Source of the DNA: Longimicrobiales bacterium
Lineage (GTDB): Bacteria; Gemmatimonadota; Gemmatimonadetes; Longimicrobiales; Gaopeijiaceae
Assembly: GCA_029245345.1 (NCBI GenBank)
Contig: JAQWPM010000012.1
Location: 558,001 to 622,000 of the forward strand
DNA length: 64,000 nucleotides
Direction of reading: 5' to 3'
The notes under the pieces were generated by a model that searched no databases, was not told the origin of the DNA, and saw nothing but the letters and a program-made list of their open reading frames with translations. Shown piece by piece: positions 43,660 through 53,601 of this stretch. Each line of letters opens with the position of its first letter. Positions within the stretch are counted from its first letter, which is position 1. Made by a program: the position numbers and the translations under genes.

Positions 43660-44703
43660 TCAGTAGAAATTCCTCCCTTTCCCTCTGACCTCATCTTCCC
43701 ATCGCTCGACCCAAATCGACAGCTGAGCGACCACCGCAGCAGGGCGCCCGAACCACATGAGGGGTTCGCCCGGGAGGAAATGATCATCTGGCAGACGTGC
43801 TTCGAAGAGCGGGCCGCGAGCAGGCCACCACCACGTCTGCACGGCAACCTCAGCGGCGACATCACCGCCCACCATCTCGATGAACTCCATAGCAGTCTCC
43901 GGCTGGGGAGCCCCGAACAACATCGCCACCCCTCGGATAAGCCCAGGCGCGCCCGAATCCGGGTGTCTGTAGTGGAGCCAGTCGGCGTACTCGTGCCTTA
44001 GGCGCTCCACTGCGTGGAGCGGCAGCACCGCGGCGACGGCGTCTCCGGTCCCGAGGGCACGCACGGCCTCTTCCTCATCGCTCGCATACATCCCCTGAGT
44101 CGCGTCCAGTCTCAGAAGACGATCGAAGCCCTCGATCTCGTCCGTGCCGTCGGCCAGAGACCCTTCGAGCATACCTGTCAGAAACGCAGTTCCATTGTCG
44201 CTCAGTGCGGGATCTAGAAAAGCGACTTCGCCGCGCCACCTCGGATGGTAGAGATCCACCCAGTCGCGAGGAGCTCGGGTGAGCTGCGTCAGCTCGCGAT
44301 TGAACGCAACGACGAATGGAGATACTGCGGCGACCTGCCATCGGTCTTCTGCATCGACTCCGACAATATTCGACTCCGCCTCGACCCACGACGGCCTATA
44401 CGGCGCGAGCAAGCTGTCGGCGGCCGCACGCTGGAGGGTAGCGGACGCAGCCCCCCACCACACATCACCATCCCCTCGCCCGGAAGCGATACGCTCCATC
44501 GCCTCAGCGTCGTCCATACGGACGATGCGTACATCGACGTTTGCCCACATCTCCTCGAAGCGTTCCTCGGCGTACTCCACGACCGCAATGGGAAGCGGCG
44601 AGTACACCACCAGGATTTGGTCCGTCGACGGACGGCACGCTGTGGCGGCATACGCCACCGTCGCGAGCCCGAGACACCACCGAAAGCTCTTTTCGAATCT
44701 CAT
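43660..44703 (-). CDS. ABC-type solute-binding lipoprotein (iron/thiamine-type fold)
   Basis: 347 residues from ATG 44703, four bases after the deacetylase stop, with GAGGGG upstream. Lipoprotein signal (ATVAYAATAC, Cys23). The periplasmic binding fold is suggested by ILVVYSPLPIAVVEYAEERF, GDGDVWWGAASATLQRAA, VSPFVVAFNRELT, APRDWVDLYHPRWRGEVAFL and GAPGLIRGVAMLFGAPQPE, as in FbpA-type and spermidine/thiamine-binding proteins. No permease or ATPase gene adjoins, so it is an orphan here; the ligand is unknown. Confidence 0.8.
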   Translation of the reverse strand: MRFEKSFRWCLGLATVAYAATACRPSTDQILVVYSPLPIAVVEYAEERFEEMWANVDVRIVRMDDAEAMERIASGRGDGDVWWGAASATLQRAAADSLLAPYRPSWVEAESNIVGVDAEDRWQVAAVSPFVVAFNRELTQLTRAPRDWVDLYHPRWRGEVAFLDPALSDNGTAFLTGMLEGSLADGTDEIEGFDRLLRLDATQGMYASDEEEAVRALGTGDAVAAVLPLHAVERLRHEYADWLHYRHPDSGAPGLIRGVAMLFGAPQPETAMEFIEMVGGDVAAEVAVQTWWWPARGPLFEARLPDDHFLPGEPLMWFGRPAAVVAQLSIWVERWEDEVRGKGRNFY

Positions 44704-44707
44704 TCGG

Positions 44708-47377
44708 TCAACGCCCCTCAACAAACTCCGCCCATTCCTGGGCATCTAGCGAAACGAGGTTGGCGAAGAGCCGGTAGGCGCCTGGAACGCGGCCCGCCCA
44801 TTGTCGGAAGAACGACAGCGCAGCGTACACGTAGACCCCTTCCCCAACAGAGGCCACGAGCAGCGCCCCCTGACGGGCGGGTTCCCCGGGATCGTTCAAT
44901 TCGATCATCGGTGTGTACTCCTCCCCCCACTCACTCGCGAAGTAGAGCCCTCGCTCCTGCACCCACCCATCAAAGTCGTCTTGGGTGATCTGGTTGGGCG
45001 TCGTGAAGAGCGGCGACCCAGGCTCGAGGACAGTCACCGTCGCGGTCTCGTCTGCTACTCGAGGGGCCGGGCGCCCAATCGTCAACTCGTACGGGGCATA
45101 TCCGCCACTAGAGAACTGGTACTGGTTGTACTGAGTGATGACTGTGCCGCCGTCCCTCGCGAAATCGACAATCTGGTCGTTGGCGGCCCTCACATCAGGG
45201 CGCGCCTCGTAGGCGCGGACTCCCAAGACGATCACGTCGAAGTCTCCGAACGCGCCGTCACGCACCTCCGCCTCGGAAAGGAGCTCCACGGAGCCACCCA
45301 TCTGCCGGATCGCCGTGGGTCCGTCGTCCCCAGTGCCCATGATGTATCCGACGCGGACGCCCTCTCGGACGGTCGCGGGCACCACGGTGAGACTCGTGAC
45401 CGCCTCCGTATAGAGCAACGCACGCTCGACGTGCTCGTAGTCGATCAGCGTGTACCCCTCCGAGTAACTCATGGACCGGTCCGTTGCAGCGACCGCTCGA
45501 ATCACGTGCTCACCGGGTGCAGGCGCGCCGTTGGGTCGCACCTCGAAGCTCACCGAACGTTCCGCCCCAGCCGACGCCAGCGCAAACCGTTGAGACGCCG
45601 GCGTGACCGTCCACCCCTCGGGTGCGGACAATGTCAGGTCTCCAGACGCTCCCTCTCCAGCCTCGGTACGAACGAGCACAGTGACTGTTTGTGGCTCCGT
45701 CCGACTCTGCGGCCAGGCGAGTCCACCCGGTGTCACTTGTAGTGACACGGCAGGCACGACAAGCACGGGCTTCACGAATTCCCCGCGGGCCTGGTTCACT
45801 CCGACAAAGCGCCAAGGGGTGGTCGCCTCCACTTGCGCGCCCACAGGGTCGTCCCCGTCCAGCAACGAGAAGCGCGCGCGACCCTCGAGCGTCGGCCCGT
45901 TGCGCGGCAGACCCCAGTTGTCAAAGGCCTCCGGCCAATCGTAGTACGTACCTGGGCGCTCCGACTCCAAGAAATAGAGTCGCGAAGGTGCTTCGTTACC
46001 CGGAATGCGAACTTCGTAGCGCCAAGTAGCGAGGGTACCCGCCGCGACCCGGCCGTCCTCATCAAGACCCTCTACGGCCACCTCGGACACGGTGCGGGCT
46101 ACCGCCGTGAGTAGCTCAACCTCGGGGAGCCACAGACTGAACGGGCTCCCATTCCATAGCTGAGCCCGAACCTCGACGGTCTGCCCCGGCACGATCAGAT
46201 CATCCCCAGAGCGGATGTCGAGCACGATACCCGCTGCAGCCATGAGGGCGCGGGTCGCCACAGTCTTCTTCTGCGCCATGACCTCTCGGAACTCGCGGTC
46301 GGACGACCCACCGACGTTGCTGGCTTGTCCGAGATGACGGAGCGCGGACGCGAGGCGCGGCACGACCTCCGCGGGGGTGAGTCCGAGGGTAGCCCGTGCG
46401 ATCGCCACATCCCGTCGATACGCCTCAAGATGGACGATGACCTCTCGAGCCACGTCATCGTCGAAGTTGGAGGCGAGTCCAACCAGGGTCGTGTCGATTC
46501 CGCCGAACATCTCGTCGTCCGGGCCTTCGACGTGCCCCGCGATGAAGTTGGCCCCGGCCATGCGTGGACCCAGCGTCTGAGCAGAGCCCATGTCCTGGGA
46601 ACGGTGCTGACTTCGGCTCAATGCCGAGAGCTGCAGCGTCGACCTTCCAAGAAGCGGATCGATCTCGCCCACATGGAAGAGGACGGAGGACTGCGCGTCC
46701 GCTCCCCCTCCGCGCCGGCGGGACGAGAGATAGAGCTTGCCCGGCCTCCATGCCTCGACGCCCTGGGCGAAGTGCTCCGGGAATCGCGTAGGGTCGCCGG
46801 CGGCCTCAAAGGCCTCCCGCGTCAGGATCCCCGAAGCTTGGTGGTGACCATGACCATCCGCGGGCGTGCCCGACCAGACGGACACGATGACATGCGGGCG
46901 GTACTTCCGGATGACGAAGACGGCGTCCGATAGAATCTGATCACGTGGCCACAACGACAGCGCTTCATCGGAAGACTTGGAGTACCCAAAGTCGAACGCA
47001 CGTGTAAAGAACTGTTCTCCGCCATCAAGTTCGCGCGCAGCCTCGAGTTCTCCGGTCCGGATGATGCCCAACCCTTCCCACAACTCGGGGCCAATGAGAT
47101 TCTGGCCCCCGTCACCACGCGTCAGAGATAGGTAGGCCGTCTCAGCGCCATGGCCACGCGCGAGAACGGTGAGCATCGGAGTGTCCTCATCATCGGGGTG
47201 TGCGCCCACCATCAGGACCCGCTTGACGCCTTCCATCTGGCGCAACAGCAGGCCTGTGGCCACGAGACCCGTTCCATCCATGGACTGAGCCACGACATGT
47301 AGGGGGCCACCGGCCAGCAGTGTGACCGCAGCAGCGATCACCCAAAGACTCCGAATGCCGTTCAACCGCATTGTCAC
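44708..47377 (-). CDS. Large secreted PIG-L family deacetylase
   Basis: 889 residues. Signal peptide (VIAAAVTLLAGGPLHVVAQ). The N-terminal LmbE/PIG-L domain (about 45-290) has the zinc motif VGAHPDDED, LSLTRGDGGQN and GHGHHQASG, and acts on N-acetylated sugars or related amides in known members. The rest, about 600 residues, is beta-rich (NEW-like and Ig-like segments, SFEVRPNGAPAPGEHVIRA) and ends with a glutamine-amidotransferase-like fold (FDVIVLGVRAYEARPDV). The combination is common in Gemmatimonadota-type genomes. The downstream solute-binding gene is tightly linked. Confidence 0.87.
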   Translation of the reverse strand: MTMRLNGIRSLWVIAAAVTLLAGGPLHVVAQSMDGTGLVATGLLLRQMEGVKRVLMVGAHPDDEDTPMLTVLARGHGAETAYLSLTRGDGGQNLIGPELWEGLGIIRTGELEAARELDGGEQFFTRAFDFGYSKSSDEALSLWPRDQILSDAVFVIRKYRPHVIVSVWSGTPADGHGHHQASGILTREAFEAAGDPTRFPEHFAQGVEAWRPGKLYLSSRRRGGGADAQSSVLFHVGEIDPLLGRSTLQLSALSRSQHRSQDMGSAQTLGPRMAGANFIAGHVEGPDDEMFGGIDTTLVGLASNFDDDVAREVIVHLEAYRRDVAIARATLGLTPAEVVPRLASALRHLGQASNVGGSSDREFREVMAQKKTVATRALMAAAGIVLDIRSGDDLIVPGQTVEVRAQLWNGSPFSLWLPEVELLTAVARTVSEVAVEGLDEDGRVAAGTLATWRYEVRIPGNEAPSRLYFLESERPGTYYDWPEAFDNWGLPRNGPTLEGRARFSLLDGDDPVGAQVEATTPWRFVGVNQARGEFVKPVLVVPAVSLQVTPGGLAWPQSRTEPQTVTVLVRTEAGEGASGDLTLSAPEGWTVTPASQRFALASAGAERSVSFEVRPNGAPAPGEHVIRAVAATDRSMSYSEGYTLIDYEHVERALLYTEAVTSLTVVPATVREGVRVGYIMGTGDDGPTAIRQMGGSVELLSEAEVRDGAFGDFDVIVLGVRAYEARPDVRAANDQIVDFARDGGTVITQYNQYQFSSGGYAPYELTIGRPAPRVADETATVTVLEPGSPLFTTPNQITQDDFDGWVQERGLYFASEWGEEYTPMIELNDPGEPARQGALLVASVGEGVYVYAALSFFRQWAGRVPGAYRLFANLVSLDAQEWAEFVEGR

Positions 47378-47471
47378 TCCAACCTCGAATCGCCGATCGA
47401 GCTACTTAGGGGCACAAGTATAGAGGGCAGCTTGCCTTTCAGGACACCCAATAGGCCCCAAGTTGCTCCCC

Positions 47472-48401
47472 CTAGCGGCGGCGAGGCCAGGACACAGCCA
47501 ACGCGGCCGGCGCCCGTGTTCGCCCCACCCAACCAGCCAGAGCCGCCAGAGTCAGCAGATATGGGAAAGCGAGGAAGAGCTGATAGGGCAAATCCAAGCC
47601 AAACGTCTGAGCCTGGAACTGCAGTGCAGACGCGGCCCCGAAGAGCAGAGCCGCAATCAAGACCAGAAGAGGATTCCATCGTCCGAGAACCACCACGGCG
47701 ATCGCAATAAAGCCCCTCCCCGCACTCATGTTCTCGGTGAACGTACCCGCGTGGGCGAGCGAGAGATGGGCTCCAGCGATGCCACCGAGTAAGCCCCCGA
47801 AGCCCGTGGCCCAGAATCGAACGAGCCGAACACGTACACCTGCGGCAGCCGCAGCATCTGGTTCTTCACCGGCAGCCCGAAGTTCGAGGCCCCACTGGGT
47901 ACGAAAGAGGAAGTACCACAGGGTCGGGGCGAGGAGATAGGCCAAATAAGTGGTGGGTGCCTGGTCGAATAGTGCTGAGCCAATCACGGGCAGGCTCGAC
48001 AGGCCCGGAATAGGCATCTCGGAAAGCGTGGGTAGGGTCAGGGCTGTGCCCGTGGCGCCGAACTCCGCCTGGTAGATCGCTCCAGTGAAACCAAGGCCAC
48101 CGAGGGTGATGGCCGTACCGGTGATGATCTGATCTGTACCGAGACCGATGGCAAAAGCTGCGAACACGAGAGCGACGAAGAGTCCGGCGAGTGCTCCGAC
48201 TACCAACCCGCCCCAAGCTCCACCCAACCAAAGCGCCCCGAGTGCCCCGCCCAACGCGCCTGATATGATCGACCCCTCAAGGCCGATGTTGATCACGCCG
48301 CTCCGCTCGGTGATCGTCTCTCCGATCGCCGCTAAGGCGAGAGGGACGCCAAGACGGACCGAAGCCTCAAGGAAGGCGATCAGGGCGAGAGACTCAGGCA
48401 T
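47472..48401 (-). CDS. BMP-type ABC importer permease (second)
   Basis: 309 residues, about eight to nine membrane helices. Motifs GETITERSGVINIGLEGSII and RGFIAIAVVVLGRWNPLLVL match YufQ/NupC-type permeases of nucleoside or simple-sugar importers. Its ATG lies eight bases inside the end of the first permease gene. Last gene of the four-gene importer operon. Confidence 0.88.
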   Translation of the reverse strand: MPESLALIAFLEASVRLGVPLALAAIGETITERSGVINIGLEGSIISGALGGALGALWLGGAWGGLVVGALAGLFVALVFAAFAIGLGTDQIITGTAITLGGLGFTGAIYQAEFGATGTALTLPTLSEMPIPGLSSLPVIGSALFDQAPTTYLAYLLAPTLWYFLFRTQWGLELRAAGEEPDAAAAAGVRVRLVRFWATGFGGLLGGIAGAHLSLAHAGTFTENMSAGRGFIAIAVVVLGRWNPLLVLIAALLFGAASALQFQAQTFGLDLPYQLFLAFPYLLTLAALAGWVGRTRAPAALAVSWPRRR

Positions 48402-49413
48402 CGGTCCTCCTCCTGACCTGATCGACTGCGAGCACTGAGAGAATCACGAGAGCCTCGACAGCTGACGCCCAAGCCAGAGGGATGCCAGCATCCCGCTGCA
48501 TCGCGGCCGCCCCGGACCCGAGGGCACCAAAGAGCAGACCCGTTCCGATAACGGCGATCGGATGAAGTCCACCCAAGAGGGCAACGGCGATCGCTGTGTA
48601 TCCCCACCCCGGGGATAGGTCCGCATACAGCGCGAACGTGACCCCGGCGACTTCGACGCCGCCCGCGAGGCCCGCGATGGCGCCTGATGCCAGGAAGCTG
48701 ATGATCATGACGCGATCCACAGGAATGAGACCGACGATTCTCGCCGCCTTCGGCGCAGAGCCAACCGCTCGTACCGCAAAGCCGAATCGGGTCCGCTTGA
48801 AGACGACCCACATCACAGCACCTACAGCGACTGCAAGCACGATGCCCATGTGCACGCGGGTCCCTGGAAGGAGAATCGGGAGCTGCGCCGCGTCCGCTAT
48901 GGGGTCCGTTTGCGGGAAGATCCCACGGGCCTCCTGCAGCGGGCCGCTCACCATGTACGCGGCGAGATAAACCCCGACAAAGTTCATGAGGATCGTTGTG
49001 ATCACCTCCCCGACCCCGAGTCGGACCCGCATGAACGCCGGCACCGCAGCCCAGAGCGCCCCGGCTAATGCGGCGGCGAGCAGCACGAGCGGAACCAAGA
49101 TCAGAGCCGGCAACCCCGCCCCACCGATCCCGACCGTGACCGCCGCGATGGCACCAGCGTACAACTGACCCTCAGCTCCGATGTTCCAGACACCTGCCCG
49201 AAAGGCTAAAGAGACCGCCAAGCCAGTGAGGATAAGCGGGACCGCTCGCACCATCGTGATGGTCAACGCAGTCGGGCTGCCGACCGAACCCCTCACAAGC
49301 GCAGCCCCGGCCTGGAGAGGATCGAAGCCCCCTAGCCACAACGATCCGGCCGCGACAAGCGTGGTCGCTAGCAAAGCGACGACAGCTGCCACCACCGGGC
49401 CGGGGCGCTTCAT
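48394..49413 (-). CDS. BMP-type ABC importer permease (first)
   Basis: 339 residues, about nine membrane helices. The patterns VSLAFRAGVWNIGAEGQLY, MRVRLGVGEVITTILMNFVG and GWGYTAIAVALLGGLHPIAV are those of YufP-type permeases that pair with YufQ. Its start overlaps the ATPase stop by four bases. Confidence 0.88.
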   Translation of the reverse strand: MKRPGPVVAAVVALLATTLVAAGSLWLGGFDPLQAGAALVRGSVGSPTALTITMVRAVPLILTGLAVSLAFRAGVWNIGAEGQLYAGAIAAVTVGIGGAGLPALILVPLVLLAAALAGALWAAVPAFMRVRLGVGEVITTILMNFVGVYLAAYMVSGPLQEARGIFPQTDPIADAAQLPILLPGTRVHMGIVLAVAVGAVMWVVFKRTRFGFAVRAVGSAPKAARIVGLIPVDRVMIISFLASGAIAGLAGGVEVAGVTFALYADLSPGWGYTAIAVALLGGLHPIAVIGTGLLFGALGSGAAAMQRDAGIPLAWASAVEALVILSVLAVDQVRRRTDA

Positions 49414-50897
49414 ACCGTGCCGGCCAGCATGACGGACCCGATGCTGTCCCGGGTGCGTGCGTCTGCTGGGATCTCAATCAGTCGGCCACGCACAGCTGTG
49501 AAGATCCGATCCGAGAGTTCGATCACTTCATTGAGGTCGGTCGACACAAGCAGAACACCAGGCCCGTCGGGTGCCGCAACGAGTTCCGGGAGGAGGGCGC
49601 GAACAAAGCCTGTTGCAACGACATCCAAGCCCCGTGTGGGGTTCTCGGCCACGAGCAAATCGCCGGCGGCACGGATCTCGCGGCCCACGACAAGCTTCTG
49701 TTGGTTCCCCCCGGAAAGCGCCCGAGCGAGTGTATATGTGTCGGGCGTTCGGACGTCGAAGTCCTGGACAATCCGCTCAGTGGAGGCGCGGATCTCGGTC
49801 CAGTCGAGAAGCCGGGAATCCGTCATTCTATGCTCATGCAGCGCAACGTTCTCAGCAAGATCAAGATCGAGCGCCAGGCCCTCTTCGATTCGATCCTGGG
49901 GAATGAAGCCAATGCGAGGCGGCAGATCGACAGCGCCACGTATGGGAGCGGTACGTCCAGAGAAGAGGCGCGCCAGCTCGCGTTGGCCGTTCCCAGCAAC
50001 CCCTGCGACGCCCACGATTTCGCCCCTTCGGATCTCGAGATCCACATCCTCCAGCGCAACCTCCCCGCGCGGCCCAAGGACGTGAGCCGACGCGCACGAC
50101 GCGACGATCGGCGAGCCGCCCGTCTCGTTAGAAACCGACGTCGATTCTGCAACGCGGCTCGGCACAGCTGCATCGCGCCCCACCATGGCTGCCGCAAGGC
50201 CAGTTGATGTCACCTCCCGTCGCTCCGCGGTCAGAACCGAGCGACCCTCCCGCAGGACAGTCACTCGATCCGCAATCGACAAGATCTCCTCGAGATTGTG
50301 AGCCACGAGGACGACACTCCGCCCCTCGTCCGCAAGCTTCCGCAGCAGCTCGAAGAGCGGCTCGACCTCTGGGGGAGCCAGAACAGCGGTCGGCTCGTCG
50401 AGAACGAGGACCCGAGGTCCCCGGAGCAGCGCCTTCAAGATCTCCACACGCTGCCGATCGCCTACGCCGAGGTCTTCAACGTCCGCGTCCAACGGAACGT
50501 CGAGGCCGGTCGAGGCCATCAGAGCTCGGGCTCGCTCTTTCACATCCGCAAGCGGAAGTCTCCATCCGGTGTGCGCGGTCCGAATGCTGAGGGTGAGGTT
50601 CTCGGTTACGGTAAGGCGCGGGACCAACTTGAAGTGTTGGTGGACGAGGCCGACACCGTGGGTCCACGCATCTCGAGGGTTCGCGATCGTCACGGGGACG
50701 CCCTCGATGGATACGGTCCCGGAATCGGGCCGCACGAGTCCGCCAAGGACGTTCAGGAGCGTGCTCTTGCCTGCTCCGTTCTCTCCCAGGACACCGTGTA
50801 CCTCACCGGCCCGCAGCTCGAGTTGAGCCCCGTCGAGCGCGGTTATCGATCCAAAGCGTCGTACGACGCCGTCGAGTCGAGCAAGGACTCTGGTCAC
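49410..50897 (-). CDS. BMP-type ABC importer double ATPase
   Basis: 495 residues with two ABC domains in tandem, as in RbsA/YufO. Domain 1 has Walker A GENGAGKSTLLN, signature LGVGDRQRVEI (variant) and Walker B VLVLDEPTAVLAPPE. Domain 2 has a degenerate Walker A (VAGNGQRELARL), signature ALSGGNQQKLVVGRE and LLVAENPTRGLDVVAT. Such enzymes energise nucleoside or sugar uptake. Overlaps the permease and substrate-binding genes by four bases on each side. Confidence 0.93.
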   Translation of the reverse strand: MTRVLARLDGVVRRFGSITALDGAQLELRAGEVHGVLGENGAGKSTLLNVLGGLVRPDSGTVSIEGVPVTIANPRDAWTHGVGLVHQHFKLVPRLTVTENLTLSIRTAHTGWRLPLADVKERARALMASTGLDVPLDADVEDLGVGDRQRVEILKALLRGPRVLVLDEPTAVLAPPEVEPLFELLRKLADEGRSVVLVAHNLEEILSIADRVTVLREGRSVLTAERREVTSTGLAAAMVGRDAAVPSRVAESTSVSNETGGSPIVASCASAHVLGPRGEVALEDVDLEIRRGEIVGVAGVAGNGQRELARLFSGRTAPIRGAVDLPPRIGFIPQDRIEEGLALDLDLAENVALHEHRMTDSRLLDWTEIRASTERIVQDFDVRTPDTYTLARALSGGNQQKLVVGREIRAAGDLLVAENPTRGLDVVATGFVRALLPELVAAPDGPGVLLVSTDLNEVIELSDRIFTAVRGRLIEIPADARTRDSIGSVMLAGTV

Positions 50898-51922
50898 GAC
50901 CCCCCGGGCCCGCCTTCAACAAAAGGCACACTGGGCACTTCGAGCGTGCCGGCTCGAATGCTGGCTCGTGCCTCGTCTATCGCCTCGAGCAACGCGGCCG
51001 GGACGCGGTCCGTCATTGCTGGATTCACCACGAAGTCGATCACCTCGCCGCTCGAACCGGCGTAGATGGGTGCGCCACCCAACTCGCCGGATTGCCACGC
51101 GAGGGCCGTTTCGGCGAACGCTTGAGAGATGCGAATGACCGCGCTCCCCAAGATGACGTCGGGAGCCACATGGTTTTGGTCGTTGTTCATGCCGAGCGCC
51201 CACACCGTGCCTCCGGCTGCGACCGCTTCGCGGACGGCCTGGAAGATCCCGAAGGAGCCGCCGTCCATATTGTGGATCACGACATCGGCACGGCGTTGGA
51301 GCTGCGCAATCGTGGCCTCCTTCGCCGCCGCTACATCCTCCCAGTTCCCGACAAAGGCCTCGAGAATCTCGACCTCGGGATTCATGGCTCGAGCTCCCGC
51401 CTCAAAAGCCCGGAACGTGCTCTGAGCCGGTGGGATTTCAACCCCACCCACCATGCCCACAACGCCACTCTGTGACATACCTCCAGCCATCATTCCGGCG
51501 ACGTAGGTCGCTTCTTCGAGCTGGAAGATCAGAGGCACGACATTCGCCGAGAACCGTCCTCCCCCACTGACCACAAAAATCGTGTTCGGGAATTGCTCGC
51601 CTGCCCGAATCGCCGCGTCCTGATACTCGAAGCCGTGCGCGAAGACGAGGTCGTATCCCGACGATGCGTAGGAGAGAAATGCCTCATCAAACTCGGCGGG
51701 CGTACGGGTCTGCTGATGACTGACTTCCGCACCCATCTGGTCCCGTAGGAGCAGGAGTCCTTCGTACGCTCCCGCGTACCAGCCAGCATCGCTGACGGGT
51801 CCTCCCGTGAGCAGCGCGACGCGGAAGACATCGTCCTCGCTCGCGTCCGACTCCGCGCCGCCACAAGCGGCCACGATCGCAGCGCAGGCGACGAAAAAGA
51901 CGGTCGTAAATCGACGCTTCAT
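50894..51922 (-). CDS. BMP-family substrate-binding lipoprotein
   Basis: 342 residues. Lipoprotein signal (FFVACAAIVAAC, Cys20). Binding-domain motifs VALLTGGPVSDAGWYAGAYE, GYDLVFAHGFEYQDAAI, ATYVAGMMAGGMSQSGVVGM and VIHNMDGGSFGIFQAV fit the BMP/PnrA (purine nucleoside receptor) family. First gene of the importer operon; the ligand is likely a nucleoside, though simple sugars are possible. Divergent from the NSS transporter gene. Confidence 0.9.
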   Translation of the reverse strand: MKRRFTTVFFVACAAIVAACGGAESDASEDDVFRVALLTGGPVSDAGWYAGAYEGLLLLRDQMGAEVSHQQTRTPAEFDEAFLSYASSGYDLVFAHGFEYQDAAIRAGEQFPNTIFVVSGGGRFSANVVPLIFQLEEATYVAGMMAGGMSQSGVVGMVGGVEIPPAQSTFRAFEAGARAMNPEVEILEAFVGNWEDVAAAKEATIAQLQRRADVVIHNMDGGSFGIFQAVREAVAAGGTVWALGMNNDQNHVAPDVILGSAVIRISQAFAETALAWQSGELGGAPIYAGSSGEVIDFVVNPAMTDRVPAALLEAIDEARASIRAGTLEVPSVPFVEGGPGGS

Positions 51923-51944
51923 GCGGTTTCCAGGAGAGGAATTA

Positions 51945-51965
51945 GTTTACGCACTGACAGTAAAC
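51945..51965. promoter_or_regulatory. Small inverted repeat in the bmp/NSS divergent region
   Basis: GTTTAC (51945-51950) and GTAAAC (51960-51965) with a 9-base spacer, 23 bases upstream of the substrate-binding gene start and within the divergent intergenic region. This is the size and place of an operator, but six-base arms are weak evidence. Confidence 0.3.
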
Positions 51966-52058
51966 CGCTGACTGTTGAGAGTTCAAAGGTCCCAGTATGT
52001 TGTCGCCCATTCAGCGTACCCGCCACATGGGTCCGCACCTCCTTCCCGGAGTTATCGA

Positions 52059-53459
52059 ATGGACGAGCAGCAACGCGGCAATTGGAGCTCAAGCCTGGGC
52101 TTCATCTTGGCCGCTACAGGAAGCGCCATCGGACTCGGGAATCTGTGGAAATTTCCCTACATCACCTGGGACAACGACGGCGGCGCGTTCGTCCTTGTTT
52201 ATCTGCTCTGCATCGCCGCAGTCGGCCTGCCCATCATGATGGCCGAACTGATCATCGGGCGGAAAACGCAGAAGAGTGCGGTCCCCGCTTTTAAGGAGGC
52301 CATCGGCCCGGCCTGGGGCGTCGTCGGACTCTGGGGTGTGTTGTGCGGCTTCATTCTGCTGAGCTACTACACGGTCATCGCGGGCTGGTCCCTCTTCTAC
52401 TTCTGGAAGTCGGTCCAGTGGAGCCTGGGAGGCTTCACCGCGGCGGGCGCGATGGGGGACGTCTTCGGGCAACAGGTGAGCAAGATCGGTCTGCAGTTGG
52501 GTCTCTCGCTCAGTTTCAGTATCGCGACCGTCGGCGTCGTGTACTTCGGTATCCAGAAGGGGATCGAGCGCGTCGCCCGAATCTTCTTGCCGATCCTCTT
52601 CGGTATCCTCTTACTGCTGCTCGTAAGCGCACTCGGAATGGATGGGTCCGGGGAAGCCCTGAGCTTCCTATTCAGGCCGAACTTCGCAGAGCTCGAGCCA
52701 AGCAGCGTCCTGGAAGCGCTTGGGCACGCGTTCTTCACGCTCTCGCTGGGCATGGGCGCAATGATCACGTACGGATCGTACCTCGCCAAGGACCAATCCA
52801 TCGTGAAAGCGGCCGGGTGGATCGTGCTGCTCGACACGGCCATCGCGATCGTGGCGAGCATCATCATGTTCTCGGTGATCTTCTCGGTCGCAGGAATGCG
52901 TGAGCAGGTCGGGTCCTCTCCGGTGGGCATGCTCTTCATCTCGCTACCCGAGCTCTTTTACACCTCGGTGCCATTCGGGACGATCCTCGCGCCGTTGTTC
53001 TACGTGCTCGTCGCATTTGCGGCACTCACGTCGACAATCGCGATGCTCGAAGTAACGGTCTCGTATGTCATCGACGAACACAGACTCAAACGCTCCAAGG
53101 CGACCATGTTGTCTGGGGCGGCCGTCTTCGTGTTCACGATCTGCGCGGCACTCTCTTTCAGCGACACGCCTTTCTTCTCGACGTGGCAGATCTTCGACAT
53201 CGGGAACCCGAATAAGATGGGTTGGTTCGCCACCATGGATCATTTCGTGGGCAACTGGATGCTGCCTACGGGGGGGCTTGCGGTCACGCTCGCTGCCGGG
53301 TGGTTCATGACTCGCGAGGAGACCGAGGCGGAGCTAGTCGACGGTACTGAGCCTGCATGGTTCAAGTACGGCGCTTGGCGCTTCTTCATCCGCTACGTCG
53401 CGCCGATCGCGGTGGCGGCGATCATTATCGCGGTGATGCTCGGTGTGGACTTCGCTTAG
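52059..53459 (+). CDS. Neurotransmitter:sodium symporter (NSS/SNF family)
   Basis: 466 residues from ATG 52059 (GGAG eight bases upstream). Twelve helices with LeuT-like signature: WSSSLGFILAATGSAIGLGN and LWKFPYITWDNDGGAFVLVY (helix 1, unwound GSAIGLGN), AFFTLSLGMGAMITYGSYL (helix 6) and LFYVLVAFAALTSTIAMLEV (helix 8, sodium-site Ser/Thr). Substrates of bacterial members are amino acids. Single-gene transcript with a hairpin at 53482. Confidence 0.93.
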   Translation: MDEQQRGNWSSSLGFILAATGSAIGLGNLWKFPYITWDNDGGAFVLVYLLCIAAVGLPIMMAELIIGRKTQKSAVPAFKEAIGPAWGVVGLWGVLCGFILLSYYTVIAGWSLFYFWKSVQWSLGGFTAAGAMGDVFGQQVSKIGLQLGLSLSFSIATVGVVYFGIQKGIERVARIFLPILFGILLLLLVSALGMDGSGEALSFLFRPNFAELEPSSVLEALGHAFFTLSLGMGAMITYGSYLAKDQSIVKAAGWIVLLDTAIAIVASIIMFSVIFSVAGMREQVGSSPVGMLFISLPELFYTSVPFGTILAPLFYVLVAFAALTSTIAMLEVTVSYVIDEHRLKRSKATMLSGAAVFVFTICAALSFSDTPFFSTWQIFDIGNPNKMGWFATMDHFVGNWMLPTGGLAVTLAAGWFMTREETEAELVDGTEPAWFKYGAWRFFIRYVAPIAVAAIIIAVMLGVDFA

Positions 53460-53481
53460 AGAAGACCGCTTCTGACGCGAA

Positions 53482-53513
53482 GAAGGGATGGCAGCTGTCG
53501 CTGCCATCCCTTC
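53482..53513 (+). terminator. Hairpin after the NSS transporter gene
   Basis: Perfect 13-bp stem (53482-53494 with 53501-53513) with loop ctgtcg, 22 bases past the stop. No T-run follows, so the termination is probably less efficient or bidirectional with the propeller gene ending at 53602. Confidence 0.65.
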
Positions 53514-53601
53514 GACTTCGCTGGTCGACGCGTCCAATCGCGACCGGCACCACTACTCACGGCAGGCCACCTAGGGCGACCCTCGTGTTTCGTACTGCGT
53601 C

